NCBI GenBank assembly: GCA_017428215.1
Contig: JAFRRH010000027.1
Location: 1-46,218, forward strand
Direction of reading: 5' to 3'
Length of the DNA: 46,218 nt
Origin: Selenomonadaceae bacterium
GTDB taxonomy: Bacteria > Bacillota > Negativicutes > Selenomonadales > Selenomonadaceae
The notes beneath the pieces are model-generated. The model saw nothing but the letters and a program-made list of their open reading frames with translations, ran no database searches and was not told the origin of the DNA. Shown here in pieces: positions 15,935 to 24,649 of the stretch; the stretch's first letter is position 1, and the number at the start of each line of letters is the position of its first letter. The translations under genes and the position numbers were made by a program.

Positions 15935-16444
15935 TTACGCTTGGCGCATAACCTTTTCAAAGCGGAAAAAATAATCGCCGCCGGGAAAGTCGTCGGTTTC
16001 GTCAAGCTTCGGGTCTTTGTGATGTGGATTGAAAAACTCGACCGCGTGAAAGCCGCACTTATTAATGTAAAAATGCAAATTGCGTTTTTCAAAATATGGC
16101 GTCACAGTTTCCCAAATCTCCGTTTGCGGATAACGCTGTTCAATAGCTTGCCACGCCGCCGAGCCAATGCCTTTGCTATGACAATCGACATTTATAAATA
16201 AAAGAGCCAGTTCGTTACGATTCGTCGAATTAATTATTACCACCGCGCCACCGATAATTTTGCCGTCGCTGATAATGTCCAAAACTTCCGCGCCCTTTGT
16301 GGCAAAAGTTTTTTCAACGTCTCTACGCGGGATAACTTCCTTGCCGTCGTCGCCGTATTCTTCAACTACAGCCTTTTTGAACGCGGCTTGAATGTTCACG
16401 ATAAAATTTTCCTTGTCAATCGTCGATTTAAGTTCAATCGTCAT
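15935..16444 (-). CDS. GNAT-family N-acetyltransferase
   Basis: The 169-residue product shows the GNAT core: DGKIIGGAVVII for the beta-4 strand, ALLFINVDCHSKGIGSAAWQAIE with the acetyl-CoA loop in the form HSKGIGSAAW (the Q/RxxGxG/A pattern), and YFEKRNLHFYINKCGFHAVEFF near the C terminus. The substrate is unknown. The ATG at 16444 follows gaggtgattt; the preceding TTG is not needed. It is the last gene of the leftward TPR-DUF512-der run, starting 9 bases after the der stop. Confidence 0.88.
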   Translation of the reverse strand: MTIELKSTIDKENFIVNIQAAFKKAVVEEYGDDGKEVIPRRDVEKTFATKGAEVLDIISDGKIIGGAVVIINSTNRNELALLFINVDCHSKGIGSAAWQAIEQRYPQTEIWETVTPYFEKRNLHFYINKCGFHAVEFFNPHHKDPKLDETDDFPGGDYFFRFEKVMRQA

Positions 16445-16453
16445 CAAATCACC

Positions 16454-17788
16454 TCATTGCTCGTCGTCTTTTTGGTTGTGCTTGCGAACAATAAATTTAA
16501 GCGGCGTACCTTCAAAGCCAAAACTCTCGCGCAGTCGGTTTTCGATAAAGCGCAGATATGAAAAATGCAAAAGTTCCGGCTCGTTGACGAAGATTATAAA
16601 TTTCGGCGGGCAAATATCTGCTTGTGTCACGAAGAAAATTTTAGCAGACTTGCCTTTTTTGCTCGGCGGCGGATTGACAGCAACGGCGTCGCGAATCAGT
16701 TCGTTCAGGACGCTCGTTTGAATTCTCATCGACTGTTGCTCGGCGACAAATTTAACAAGCTCCGTTACTCTATCGACGCGCTGCCCCGTCAAAGCACTGG
16801 CATAAACCACCGGCGCATATTGCAAAAATCCCAAACGTTCTCTCAAGTCGTCGGTAAATCTATTCGTTGAACGGTCGTGCTTATTCGGGAAAATGTCCCA
16901 CTTGTTGACGACGATAACGCAACCTTTACCCGAATCATGCGCATAGCCCGCGATTTTTTTATCCTGTTCAGTCACGCCAACGGGAGCCTCAATCAACATC
17001 AACACGACATCTGCGCGGTCAATCGCCCTCAACGAACGAATCACGCTGTAACGTTCGACTGGCTCATCAATCTTAGATTTTTTCCGCATACCCGCCGTAT
17101 CAATAAGCGTAAACTTCGTTCCGTCCATAAAAAAATGCGTGTCGATTGCGTCGCGAGTAGTTCCTGGTACGTCGCTGACTATAACGCGCTCTTCGCCGAG
17201 TAATTTATTTACCAGCGAAGATTTTCCGACGTTTGGGCGACCGATAACCGCAATTCGGATTTCGTCTTCGTCACGAGTCTCAAAATTATTTTCCGGAAAA
17301 GTTTTAACTACCGCGTCAAGCAAATCGCCCAAATTTAGCGCGTTGCTTGCGGAAATTCCAATCGGCTCGCCTAAGCCCAGATTATAAAATTCGTAAAGCT
17401 CCGCTTCGAGCTTAAGATTGTCGATTTTATTTGCGGCGACGACGACCGGTTTATCCGCGCCGCGCAACATCTTTCCAATATCCTCGTCGGCTGAAGTCAA
17501 GCCTGCTCGCCCGTCTACAACAAAAATTATTGCATCTGCTTCCTCTATTGCAATTTTCGCCTGAATTTTTATTGAGTTAAGCATTTTATCGGCAGATTTT
17601 ATTTCTATGCCGCCCGTGTCTATCAACGTGAATTCGTGATTTAGCCAAGTCGCGTCCATATAAATTCGGTCTCTCGTTACGCCCGCCATATCGTCCACGA
17701 TTGACAATCTTTTTTTGCCAATCTGATTGAACAGCGTAGACTTGCCCACGTTTGGACGCCCGACTATCGCCACTATTGGTTTGCTCAT
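16454..17788 (-). CDS. der: Ribosome-associated GTPase Der (EngA)
   Basis: Der is an essential GTPase of large-subunit ribosome assembly with two tandem G domains and a KH-like C-terminal domain. Both G domains are present in the 444 residues: GRPNVGKSTLF (about 10-20) with DTGG and NKID, and GRPNVGKSSLVNKL (near 182) with DTAGMRKKS and NKWD. The KH-like part ends the protein with IENRLRESFGFEGTPLKFIV. The ATG at 17788 begins directly after the stop of the upstream DUF512 gene. Confidence 0.97.
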   Translation of the reverse strand: MSKPIVAIVGRPNVGKSTLFNQIGKKRLSIVDDMAGVTRDRIYMDATWLNHEFTLIDTGGIEIKSADKMLNSIKIQAKIAIEEADAIIFVVDGRAGLTSADEDIGKMLRGADKPVVVAANKIDNLKLEAELYEFYNLGLGEPIGISASNALNLGDLLDAVVKTFPENNFETRDEDEIRIAVIGRPNVGKSSLVNKLLGEERVIVSDVPGTTRDAIDTHFFMDGTKFTLIDTAGMRKKSKIDEPVERYSVIRSLRAIDRADVVLMLIEAPVGVTEQDKKIAGYAHDSGKGCVIVVNKWDIFPNKHDRSTNRFTDDLRERLGFLQYAPVVYASALTGQRVDRVTELVKFVAEQQSMRIQTSVLNELIRDAVAVNPPPSKKGKSAKIFFVTQADICPPKFIIFVNEPELLHFSYLRFIENRLRESFGFEGTPLKFIVRKHNQKDDEQ

Positions 17789-19054
17789 TTAAAATTTCCC
17801 CTCCAAAACTTTTCTAAATTCCGCGCCGTCATGTATTGGCAAAACCTGCGCGGGCGCAAAAATTTTTCTTAAATCGTCAAGTGTCACGTCGTCTAAAAAG
17901 ATTTCTTCGCCAGATTTTAACGCCGTCGCAGGAATTAAAATTAAATCGCGTTCGCCGCCGCGTAGGGCATTTATTATATCGCCGCCCGTCAACAGTCCCG
18001 ACACATTTACTTTGGAGCCGAAAAATTTGTTCTCTACTGGCAAAATTCTCACGTTTGGAACGTCAACTAATTTCTTTAAAACTTTAGCAAAAGAAGTACC
18101 GCTTATCACGTCGATTATTAAATTTTTCCCTAGTTCCAAGTTACCAGTTCCTAGTTCCTCAATAAAATTGCGCGTCATGCCGATACCGTTCTCTATTTGC
18201 GGAAAGTCGTCGTAAAATTCGACGGGCGGCAATTCTTTCTCCGCCATTAAATAAAATTCGTCGCCCAAATATATAAACGTCCGTCCGAACTCTGCGCGGG
18301 CTTTTTGTTGCCAACGTTCGACTTGCTCAATCACTTTTTCCGCCGAAGCTTTGTCGAATTGCTGGAGTAAAAATTTATCGCGGCGATATTTAGTCACACC
18401 GACGGGAACGATTGCTAAACTTTGCGCGTGCGGTCGACGCTTTAAAATTTCCGCTATCGTAAAGTCCAATTCTGCGTCGTCGTTTAAATCTTTGCACAAA
18501 ACAACTTGCGTATGATATTTCACGCCCGCCTTTTCCAATTCGTCGAGTTGCGAATTTATTTTTGCTCCGAGTGGCGTCCTCAACATTTTAGCGCGAAGTT
18601 CAGGATTCATGGCGTGAATCGACACGAACAGAGGCGACAAATGATATTTTTTTATGCGGCGGAAATCTTTAGCCGTTAAATTAGTCAGCGTGATAAAATT
18701 CCCGAATAAAAAGGACAGGCGATAATCGTCGTCCTTGATATTGAGAGTTTTGCGCATGTTCGGCGCAATCATGTCCACAAAGCAGAACACGCAATGATTT
18801 TTACAGCGTCGCACGCCGTCGAAGACCGCCGATTCAAATTCCGCGCCAAGTTCCTCGTCCACGTCCTTTTCAAACGCGATAATTTCCCGTTCGCCGTCTG
18901 CATGCTCAATCAACAATTCGATTTCCTCTTCCGCCATTAAAAAACTTAAATCTATTATATCAAGCGGAGTTTTGCCGTTGATTTTTAAAATTTTGTCGCC
19001 AACTTTAAGCTCCAATTCTTCGGCGAGGCTTCCAATTTCTATTTTGCTAATCAA
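17789..19054 (-). CDS. DUF512 radical-SAM protein with N-terminal PDZ domain
   Basis: The 421-residue product joins a PDZ-like segment (about 1-65, SLAEELELKVGDKILKINGK), a radical-SAM core with CKNHCVFC (Cys 84, 88 and 91 in the CX3CX2C spacing) and a C-terminal DUF512 domain. Proteins of this type are usually encoded beside der in Firmicutes; their reaction is not established. The start is TTG at 19054, preceded by gggggaa, because the longer frame from 19123 would overlap the end of the TPR gene. The stop directly precedes the der ATG, so the two are coupled. Confidence 0.85.
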   Translation of the reverse strand: MISKIEIGSLAEELELKVGDKILKINGKTPLDIIDLSFLMAEEEIELLIEHADGEREIIAFEKDVDEELGAEFESAVFDGVRRCKNHCVFCFVDMIAPNMRKTLNIKDDDYRLSFLFGNFITLTNLTAKDFRRIKKYHLSPLFVSIHAMNPELRAKMLRTPLGAKINSQLDELEKAGVKYHTQVVLCKDLNDDAELDFTIAEILKRRPHAQSLAIVPVGVTKYRRDKFLLQQFDKASAEKVIEQVERWQQKARAEFGRTFIYLGDEFYLMAEKELPPVEFYDDFPQIENGIGMTRNFIEELGTGNLELGKNLIIDVISGTSFAKVLKKLVDVPNVRILPVENKFFGSKVNVSGLLTGGDIINALRGGERDLILIPATALKSGEEIFLDDVTLDDLRKIFAPAQVLPIHDGAEFRKVLEGKF

Positions 19055-19067
19055 AAATTTTCCCCCA

Positions 19068-20249
19068 TTAACCAAACGCCGGCGGATCTTTGGCAAGTTC
19101 CCAATATTTTTCCGCCTCGTCACGATTTCCTAACATTCCATAACAATCGCCAATTAATTGATAAGCGTCGCCGCAACCCCATTCCAACGCAGATTTTGCG
19201 TCTACAAGAGCCTCCGCGTAATTGTGCATGGTGTAAAGCGCAAGCCCGCGACTGTAATACGCCCGCCAATTTCTATCGTTAAACTCAAGCGCACGGTCGG
19301 CATATTCAATCGCCTTTAGCGGGTCGCTCTTTGTGTAAATATATGCCAACTCGCCATAAGCTCCGGACATTTGCGGATTCAAACTTATCGCCCGTTCAAA
19401 ATCTGCCTTAGCAAGTTCAATATCACTTAAATTTAGGTAGCATGTTCCGCGATAAAAATAATTGTCAGCTATCGACGGTCGAAGATTTATCGCCTGGTTA
19501 AAATCGTCTAAGCTGGCAGGATAATCTTGCGTGTAGTAAAGATAATAATAGCCGCGAGCCTCATAAGCCAAAAAATTATTCGGGTTGAGTTCAATAGCCT
19601 CCGTCCAATTCTTAACCGCGAGTTCATACGACCAATCGACGTTGAGCAAAACTAAACGATTGCCCTCCTCAAGCTTGATATTCGACAGGAAAGCTTTATC
19701 GGCATTTGCGAATTCTTGCTGGAGTTTTTCGTCCGCAGAAGGATCTTTAGACTTTTCAGCCTTAATTTTAAGCTCGGCAATTAATTTTTCTTGCTCGTCA
19801 AGCTGACGTTGAAGTTCACGATTTATTTCTACCAAAGATTCACGCTCGCCAACGCCTTGATTAATCCACTCGTTGACTTTATCGGTGTCAATGCTCGCCA
19901 AAACCGTTGCGCGATACATAATTCCGCCGTGTTCAATCGGAACTATTTTATAATCGACATTTAAAACTTTTAAAATGCCGTTCGTCATGGTAACAATCTC
20001 GTCGTCGACAAGTTCAAAGTTTGAACTCCTCGAATAACTTTTGATATAAACACCAGCTTTTTCCTGCGCGTTGCGTTCAGCGTAGAGTTTGGCGCGTTGT
20101 TTTGCTACGTCAGGCGTTTCAAAATCGCTCATAATGTATTCGCCAACGCCGTCATAGTTCATAATTTCTGCTGAAGAAAAATTTGCCGGCAAAAACATAG
20201 CTGAAGCCGTCAGCGTAGCCAAAAAGGCTTTTAAAAATTTTTTCCGCAT
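19068..20249 (-). CDS. Exported TPR protein with an N-terminal LPP20-like domain
   Basis: The 393-residue product starts with a signal peptide (MRKKFLKAFLATLTASAMFL, cleavage near SSA-E at 27). Residues 28-125 match the small exported protein at 27027-27428 (GVGEYIMSD, AKLYAERNAQEKAGVYI, ILKVLNVDYKI), the LPP20/FlgO-like fold. A charged helix follows (about 135-190), then five or six tetratricopeptide repeats (for example WTEAIELNPNNFLAYEARGY). The ATG at 20249 was chosen because it begins the signal peptide and follows gaggtgat. It likely acts in the periplasm or at the outer membrane. It heads the leftward operon. Confidence 0.82.
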   Translation of the reverse strand: MRKKFLKAFLATLTASAMFLPANFSSAEIMNYDGVGEYIMSDFETPDVAKQRAKLYAERNAQEKAGVYIKSYSRSSNFELVDDEIVTMTNGILKVLNVDYKIVPIEHGGIMYRATVLASIDTDKVNEWINQGVGERESLVEINRELQRQLDEQEKLIAELKIKAEKSKDPSADEKLQQEFANADKAFLSNIKLEEGNRLVLLNVDWSYELAVKNWTEAIELNPNNFLAYEARGYYYLYYTQDYPASLDDFNQAINLRPSIADNYFYRGTCYLNLSDIELAKADFERAISLNPQMSGAYGELAYIYTKSDPLKAIEYADRALEFNDRNWRAYYSRGLALYTMHNYAEALVDAKSALEWGCGDAYQLIGDCYGMLGNRDEAEKYWELAKDPPAFG

Positions 20250-20267
20250 AAATATCACCTCGACGGC

Positions 20268-20340
20268 ATTATAACATAAAAATTTAACATCAACAGCTGA
20301 TATTTTCGCGATTGACAATTAAAAACTCAATGCTTAAACT
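20268..20340. promoter_or_regulatory. Divergent promoter pair between two TPR-type genes
   Basis: Rightward: TTGACA at 20312-20317 and TAAACT at 20335-20340 with a 17-base spacer, for the broken TPR gene. Leftward: a TATAAT -10 (read on the minus strand at 20273-20268) for the 19068-20249 gene, with only a weak -35. The rightward promoter looks intact even though its gene is not. Confidence 0.55.
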
Positions 20341-20373
20341 GCAAGTAGACAAAAATTTTTGGGAGGAATTGTC

Positions 20374-21151
20374 ATGATGTGGGGAAAATTCTTTCGACGA
20401 GGCTTAATCGCCTTTCTAATCACAATAAATATTTTTACAGCGGTTCATGCCGAAATTCATACGCGAGATTGTTAATCACTCCGACGAAACCTCAATTATC
20501 GTTTGGAAGGTCAATGTTGACGTTCAAGTCAACGATTCCGAGATTCAAAGCTGGCTCAAGCGCGATGACAAGGAAAAATCGACGATAATCAGTCAAACTC
20601 ACGAGGCTCTGAAGGCTTCAGACGAAAACGACAAGAAAATTGAGGATTTGAGAGAAAAATACAACCGCGCAATGTCTCAAGCTGAACGCGATAGCATTAT
20701 TAAGCAAATGAACGACGCCGACCGTGACTTTTTGGCTAATCAGAAGCTTGAAGAAGCAAACAAACTTTATTACGTAGAAGATTATCAAGGAGCAATTAAA
20801 ATTTACAACGAAGCTATTAAACTTAAACCTAATTGGGATTTAGCATATAATAATCGCGGTCTTGCTTATGGTGTTTCATTTCCGTTTCAATTTGAGCGAG
20901 CTATTCAAGATTTTAACAAGGCTATAGAGTTAAATACGAATTTTGCAACTGCGTATCACAATCGCGGATTTACTTATTCTGATTTAGGACAATACGAGAG
21001 AGCTATTAAAGATTTTAATAAAGCAATCGAATTAAATCCAAATAATTCCTATTCGTACTATAATCGCGGAAAATGCTATCAAGCACTCGGCGACGAGGAA
21101 AAAGCGCAAGCCGACTTCGCGAAAGCTAAGGAACTCGGCTACAACGGCTGA
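20374..21151 (+). pseudogene. Broken exported TPR gene (paralogue of the leftward neighbour)
   Basis: The ATG at 20374 has a gggagg site and encodes a signal peptide ending TAVHAEIHTRDC, then stops at 20475. From about 20450 another frame, open to 21151, encodes the end of an LPP20-like domain (VWKVNVDVQVNDSEIQSWLK), a charged helix and about four TPR units (for example YNEAIKLKPNWDLAYNNRGL). The middle of the N-terminal domain (about 85 residues by comparison with 19068-20249) is missing and the frame changes, so a deletion has split the gene. An ATG at 20447 could give a 234-residue cytoplasmic TPR protein, but has no good ribosome site. Confidence 0.7.
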
Positions 21152-21213
21152 TATTCTAAACAGTTTTACAAAATTTAGTATGGCGTATTTTGCATTTTGA
21201 GACGAAAAATCTG

Positions 21214-21238
21214 CCCCGAAAACACGGGGGTTTTTTTT
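21214..21238 (+). terminator. Intrinsic terminator after the broken TPR gene
   Basis: CCCCG (21214-21218), a 6-base loop and CGGGG (21225-21229) are followed by eight T residues. Confidence 0.8.
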
Positions 21239-21314
21239 ATGCCAGAAAAAGCCGCATAATGACGCCATTTTTTCGATTGCATAAATTCGGTATAGTGAAT
21301 TTTGTATTTCGATA

Positions 21315-21334
21315 CTCCAAATCGCCTTTCAAAC
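21315..21334 (-). repeat. Dispersed intergenic repeat, inverted copy of 12150-12169
   Basis: CTCCAAATCGCCTTTCAAAC matches the reverse complement of 12150-12169 at 19 of 20 positions. Downstream, aaactaaattttgcc (about 21350-21364) similarly resembles the minus strand of 11960-11975. Both regions lie in gene-free spacers. Confidence 0.5.
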
Positions 21335-21448
21335 GCCCAGAATCGTGTTCAAACTAAATTTTGCCTTACAAATTCGTTTTGCGAAGGTATTTTTTATTTC
21401 AACGCCATGTGTTACAATCATTTCAGCAAATTTCGAGGAGGAATCGCT

Positions 21449-22735
21449 TTGAACTTAAAAAAATCTGCTCAAGCACTCGCTGAAGCCAAAAAATTCATGC
21501 CGGGCGGCGTCAACAGCCCTGTGCGCTCCTTTTCCAGCGTAAATTCTAATCCGCCGTTCATTTCTCACGGCTTAGGCAGTCACATTTTCGACATCGACGG
21601 CAATTCTTACGTCGATTACGTCCTTTCATGGGGTCCGCTCGTGCTCGGTCACGCTCATCCGCGCATTGTCGACGCTTTGAACCGCCAAATCGCTCGCGGA
21701 ACCAGTTTTGGTGCTCCAACTCTGCTTGAAACTCAACTTGCACGCCTCGTGAATCAAATTTTTCCGTCAATGCAGGTCATGCGCATGGTAAATTCGGGCA
21801 CTGAGGCGACTATGAGCGCGATTCGCGTCGCTAGAGGCTTTACTCACCGAGAAAAGATTATAAAATTCGTCGGTTGCTATCACGGGCACAGCGATTCGTT
21901 GCTCGTCAAGGCGGGAAGCGGCGCGGCGACCTTCGGAGAGCCTTCAAGTCCCGGCGTAACTCAAAAAACCGCTCAAGATACGATAACTTTGCCTTACAAC
22001 GACATTTCAGCCGTCGAAAATGCTTTTAATCAATGCGGCGAACAAATTGCGGCGATTATCATAGAACCTGTAGCTGGAAATATGGGTTTAGTCTTGCCGA
22101 AAGAAAATTATCTGCGCGGACTTCGTGAAATTACTAAAAAATTCGGTGCGTTGCTGATTTTCGATGAAGTCATGTGCGGATTCAGAGTTTCGCTAGGCGG
22201 TGCGCAGGAAAAATATAAAATCACGCCCGATTTAACTTGTCTCGGCAAAATTATCGGCGGCGGATTGCCCTGCGCGGCTTATGGCGGGCGCGAAGATATT
22301 ATGCGTAACGTTTCGCCAGACGGAAAAATTTATCAAGCAGGAACTTTAAGCGGCAACCCAATCGCGATGACGGCGGGCATTGAAACGCTTAAAATTTTGC
22401 TTGAAGACAATTTAACAGAAAAAATCACCGCGAAAACTTCAAAACTCGTCGAAGGAATAAAAAAAGCCGCGCAGATTGCCAACGTCACAATTCAAACGCC
22501 GCAAGCAGGCTCGATGTTCGGAATATTCTTCAGCGATAAAGAAGTTACGAATTACGACGAATCAGCCGCCGCGAATCACGAACTTTTTAAGAAATTTTTC
22601 CTGTCGATGTTGGAAAACGGAATATATTTTGCGCCGTCACAGTTTGAAACGCTATTTATGTCGGCAGTTCACACGGACGAAGACATTTCACGGACGATTT
22701 CGACGGCAGAAAAGGCATTTGAGGGATTAAAATGA
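21449..22735 (+). CDS. hemL: Glutamate-1-semialdehyde 2,1-aminomutase
   Basis: HemL converts glutamate-1-semialdehyde to 5-aminolevulinate in the C5 route to haem and other tetrapyrroles. The 428-residue product has the family's usual length, with the N terminus AQALAEAKKFMPGGVNSPVR, the PLP-pocket block VNSGTEATMSAIRVARG, FDEVMCGFRV with the PLP-binding Asp, and the Schiff-base lysine in LGKIIGGGLPCAAYGG. The start is TTG at 21449 after gaggagg; the frame from 21302 upstream has no family sequence. Its stop overlaps the hldE start (ATGA). Confidence 0.96.
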   Translation: MNLKKSAQALAEAKKFMPGGVNSPVRSFSSVNSNPPFISHGLGSHIFDIDGNSYVDYVLSWGPLVLGHAHPRIVDALNRQIARGTSFGAPTLLETQLARLVNQIFPSMQVMRMVNSGTEATMSAIRVARGFTHREKIIKFVGCYHGHSDSLLVKAGSGAATFGEPSSPGVTQKTAQDTITLPYNDISAVENAFNQCGEQIAAIIIEPVAGNMGLVLPKENYLRGLREITKKFGALLIFDEVMCGFRVSLGGAQEKYKITPDLTCLGKIIGGGLPCAAYGGREDIMRNVSPDGKIYQAGTLSGNPIAMTAGIETLKILLEDNLTEKITAKTSKLVEGIKKAAQIANVTIQTPQAGSMFGIFFSDKEVTNYDESAAANHELFKKFFLSMLENGIYFAPSQFETLFMSAVHTDEDISRTISTAEKAFEGLK

Positions 22736-23700
22736 TTGAGGAACTTAAAAATTTTGTCGCGAACGATATTTCGGCGTGTAAAGTGCTAGTTGTCGGCGAC
22801 GTTATGCTTGATAAATATTATTTCGGCGAAGTCACGCGCATATCGCCCGAAGCTCCCGTTCCGATTGCAAAAGTTTTTAAAGTCGATGAAACTTTAGGCG
22901 GCGCGGCAAATGTTGCGCATAATTTGGCGTTGCTGGGCTGTCAAACGTCGATAATCGGGCAAGTCGGGCGCGACAATCACGGAGAAATTTTTTTGAGCAA
23001 GTTAAAAGCACTCGGCGTTGATTATTCGGGCGTGATTGAAACTTCAAAGCCGACGACGACTAAAATCCGAGTTATAAGCGGTCATCAGCAGATGATTCGC
23101 CTTGATTTTGAGGACGCAACCGAACTTGACGCCGAATCAACCGATAAATTACTGAAAAATTTTGCCGCGCAGATAGAAAACGTCGACGCGGTGATTATTT
23201 CCGATTATGGCAAGGGCGTTTGCACGAAAAAAATTTGCCGCGAGATTATTGGAGCGAGTCGTTCGCAGAAAAAATGCGTAATCGTCGACCCGAAAGGCGA
23301 TAAATGGCAAAAATATTTCGACGCTAGCTTTATAACGCCGAATTTAAAGGAGTTTAACTCGATTTTGCCGAAAAAAATTTCCAACGACGACGAACAAATT
23401 GCTGAGGCGGCGCGAAAAGTTATCGACGAATTTAATTTGAGCGGCTTAATCGTGACACGTTCGGCAAAAGGCTTGAGTTTGATTGACGGCGAAAAAATTT
23501 CACACATAAAGGCGCGAGCGCAGGAAGTTTTCGACGTTTCCGGCGCGGGCGACACGGTAATTGCAGTTTTTGCTGCGGCATTGGCGGGAAAAATCGATTC
23601 GGAGGCGGCGGCTTATCTTGCCAACATTGCGGCAGGCGTCGTCGTTGCTAAGGTCGGTACTTATGCCTTAAATCGCGATGAATTATTGAACGCCCTTTAA
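22732..23700 (+). CDS. rfaE1: D-glycero-beta-D-manno-heptose-7-phosphate kinase
   Basis: This PfkB-family kinase phosphorylates heptose-7-phosphate on the way to ADP-heptose for LPS inner core. The 322 residues correspond to the kinase half of bifunctional HldE; no nucleotidyltransferase half follows. Visible motifs are GDVMLDKYYFGEVTRISPEA, GGAANVAHNLALLG (PfkB signature 1), SDYGKG and DVSGAGDTVIAVFAAAL (signature 2, with the catalytic Asp). It starts by a 4-base overlap with hemL. Its presence is strong evidence for an LPS-bearing outer membrane. Confidence 0.93.
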   Translation: MIEELKNFVANDISACKVLVVGDVMLDKYYFGEVTRISPEAPVPIAKVFKVDETLGGAANVAHNLALLGCQTSIIGQVGRDNHGEIFLSKLKALGVDYSGVIETSKPTTTKIRVISGHQQMIRLDFEDATELDAESTDKLLKNFAAQIENVDAVIISDYGKGVCTKKICREIIGASRSQKKCVIVDPKGDKWQKYFDASFITPNLKEFNSILPKKISNDDEQIAEAARKVIDEFNLSGLIVTRSAKGLSLIDGEKISHIKARAQEVFDVSGAGDTVIAVFAAALAGKIDSEAAAYLANIAAGVVVAKVGTYALNRDELLNAL

Positions 23701-23716
23701 ATACCGCAATTTTTTA

Positions 23717-23745
23717 TTGAGATTTTAATAAGCCTCTGATATATT
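23717..23745 (+). promoter_or_regulatory. Predicted sigma-A type promoter for the CsgG-family gene
   Basis: TTGAGA (23717-23722) and TATATT (23740-23745) are separated by 17 bases, about 30 bases before the ATG at 23775. Confidence 0.55.
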
Positions 23746-23774
23746 TAGGAAAAAATATCTGGAGGCGAACTATC

Positions 23775-24644
23775 ATGCACATAAATCTCATAAAAAAATT
23801 TTTTACCGTGATAAGCGCAGTCGTAATTGTCTGTTCGCTAAATTTTTGTGAGGCGGCAAAAAAAATCGTCGCCGTTATGCCCTTAGAAAATGTTTCAGGC
23901 TACGAAGAGGAAAAAGTTGCCGAGATAATGACGGAGCAAATAATCGTAGCGATTCATTCGAGCGGAAACTATACAGTTGTTGAGCGATTGCAAATGGGCG
24001 CGATTCTTCGCGAGCAAGGCTTTCAAAATATCGCCGTTGATCCAAGCCAAGCCGTTGAATTGGGCAAGTTAAGCGGTGCAAATTATTCTTTGGTCGGCAA
24101 AGTCACAATGGCTGTTATCGAAAATAATCCTACTGCCAGTGCCGTTTCGCAACTTAGCAGTCTTTTTGGGCTTGGAGATATTGGAGAAATGGCTGGGCAG
24201 TACGTTAACAAATTCAAAGGGAAAATCGCGTTGGAGTTCCGCTTTGTAGACAATACGACGGGCGAAATTATCATTGCAGGTACTGTTGAGGGCAATAAGA
24301 GCGGCTCAAGCATAAGCGACGCTTTCAACAAAGCTTGCAAGAACGCGGCGGAAAATTTTCTTAAGCAACTGGACAATATAAATCCATTCCGCGCCCGCAT
24401 TGCCGAAATTAACGGCGCAGATATTTACATTGATCAAGGTTCTGAGGCGGGGCTTAGACTGGGAGAAACTTTGATTGTTGCCCGCGAAAGCACGCCGATT
24501 ATCGTTAACGGCAGGACGGTTGGCATGAAACAAAACGAAGTTTGCACGGTTAAAGTTGTCGAGGTTTATTCGGATTATGCCATTTGCCGCGCAGAGGGGA
24601 CGTCGGGAACAATTCACAAGGGCGACGTCGTTAAAAGGAGTTGA
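23775..24644 (+). CDS. CsgG/HfaB-family exported protein
   Basis: The 289-residue product has a signal peptide (about 1-26, ending SLNFCEA) and a CsgG domain: IVAVMPLENVSGYEEEKVAE, TEQIIVAIHSSGNYTVVERL, LREQGFQNIAVDPSQAVELG, SGANYSLVGKVTMAVIE. CsgG forms an outer-membrane channel for curli subunits in Proteobacteria; wider family members are periplasmic or outer-membrane proteins of unclear role. The final 75 residues (ADIYIDQGSEAGLRLGETLI) resemble the FlgT C-terminal domain. The cysteine in the signal peptide lies in LNFCEA, which resembles a lipobox only loosely. A ribosome site at its 3' end serves the next gene, 5 bases after the stop. Confidence 0.85.
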   Translation: MHINLIKKFFTVISAVVIVCSLNFCEAAKKIVAVMPLENVSGYEEEKVAEIMTEQIIVAIHSSGNYTVVERLQMGAILREQGFQNIAVDPSQAVELGKLSGANYSLVGKVTMAVIENNPTASAVSQLSSLFGLGDIGEMAGQYVNKFKGKIALEFRFVDNTTGEIIIAGTVEGNKSGSSISDAFNKACKNAAENFLKQLDNINPFRARIAEINGADIYIDQGSEAGLRLGETLIVARESTPIIVNGRTVGMKQNEVCTVKVVEVYSDYAICRAEGTSGTIHKGDVVKRS

Positions 24645-24649
24645 GCATT

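Noticed and set aside
20447..21151. A complete 234-residue cytoplasmic TPR gene starting at ATG 20447
   Set aside because: There is no good ribosome site, the ATG lies within the signal-peptide frame of the upstream start, and the first residues align with the interior of the paralogous exported protein.
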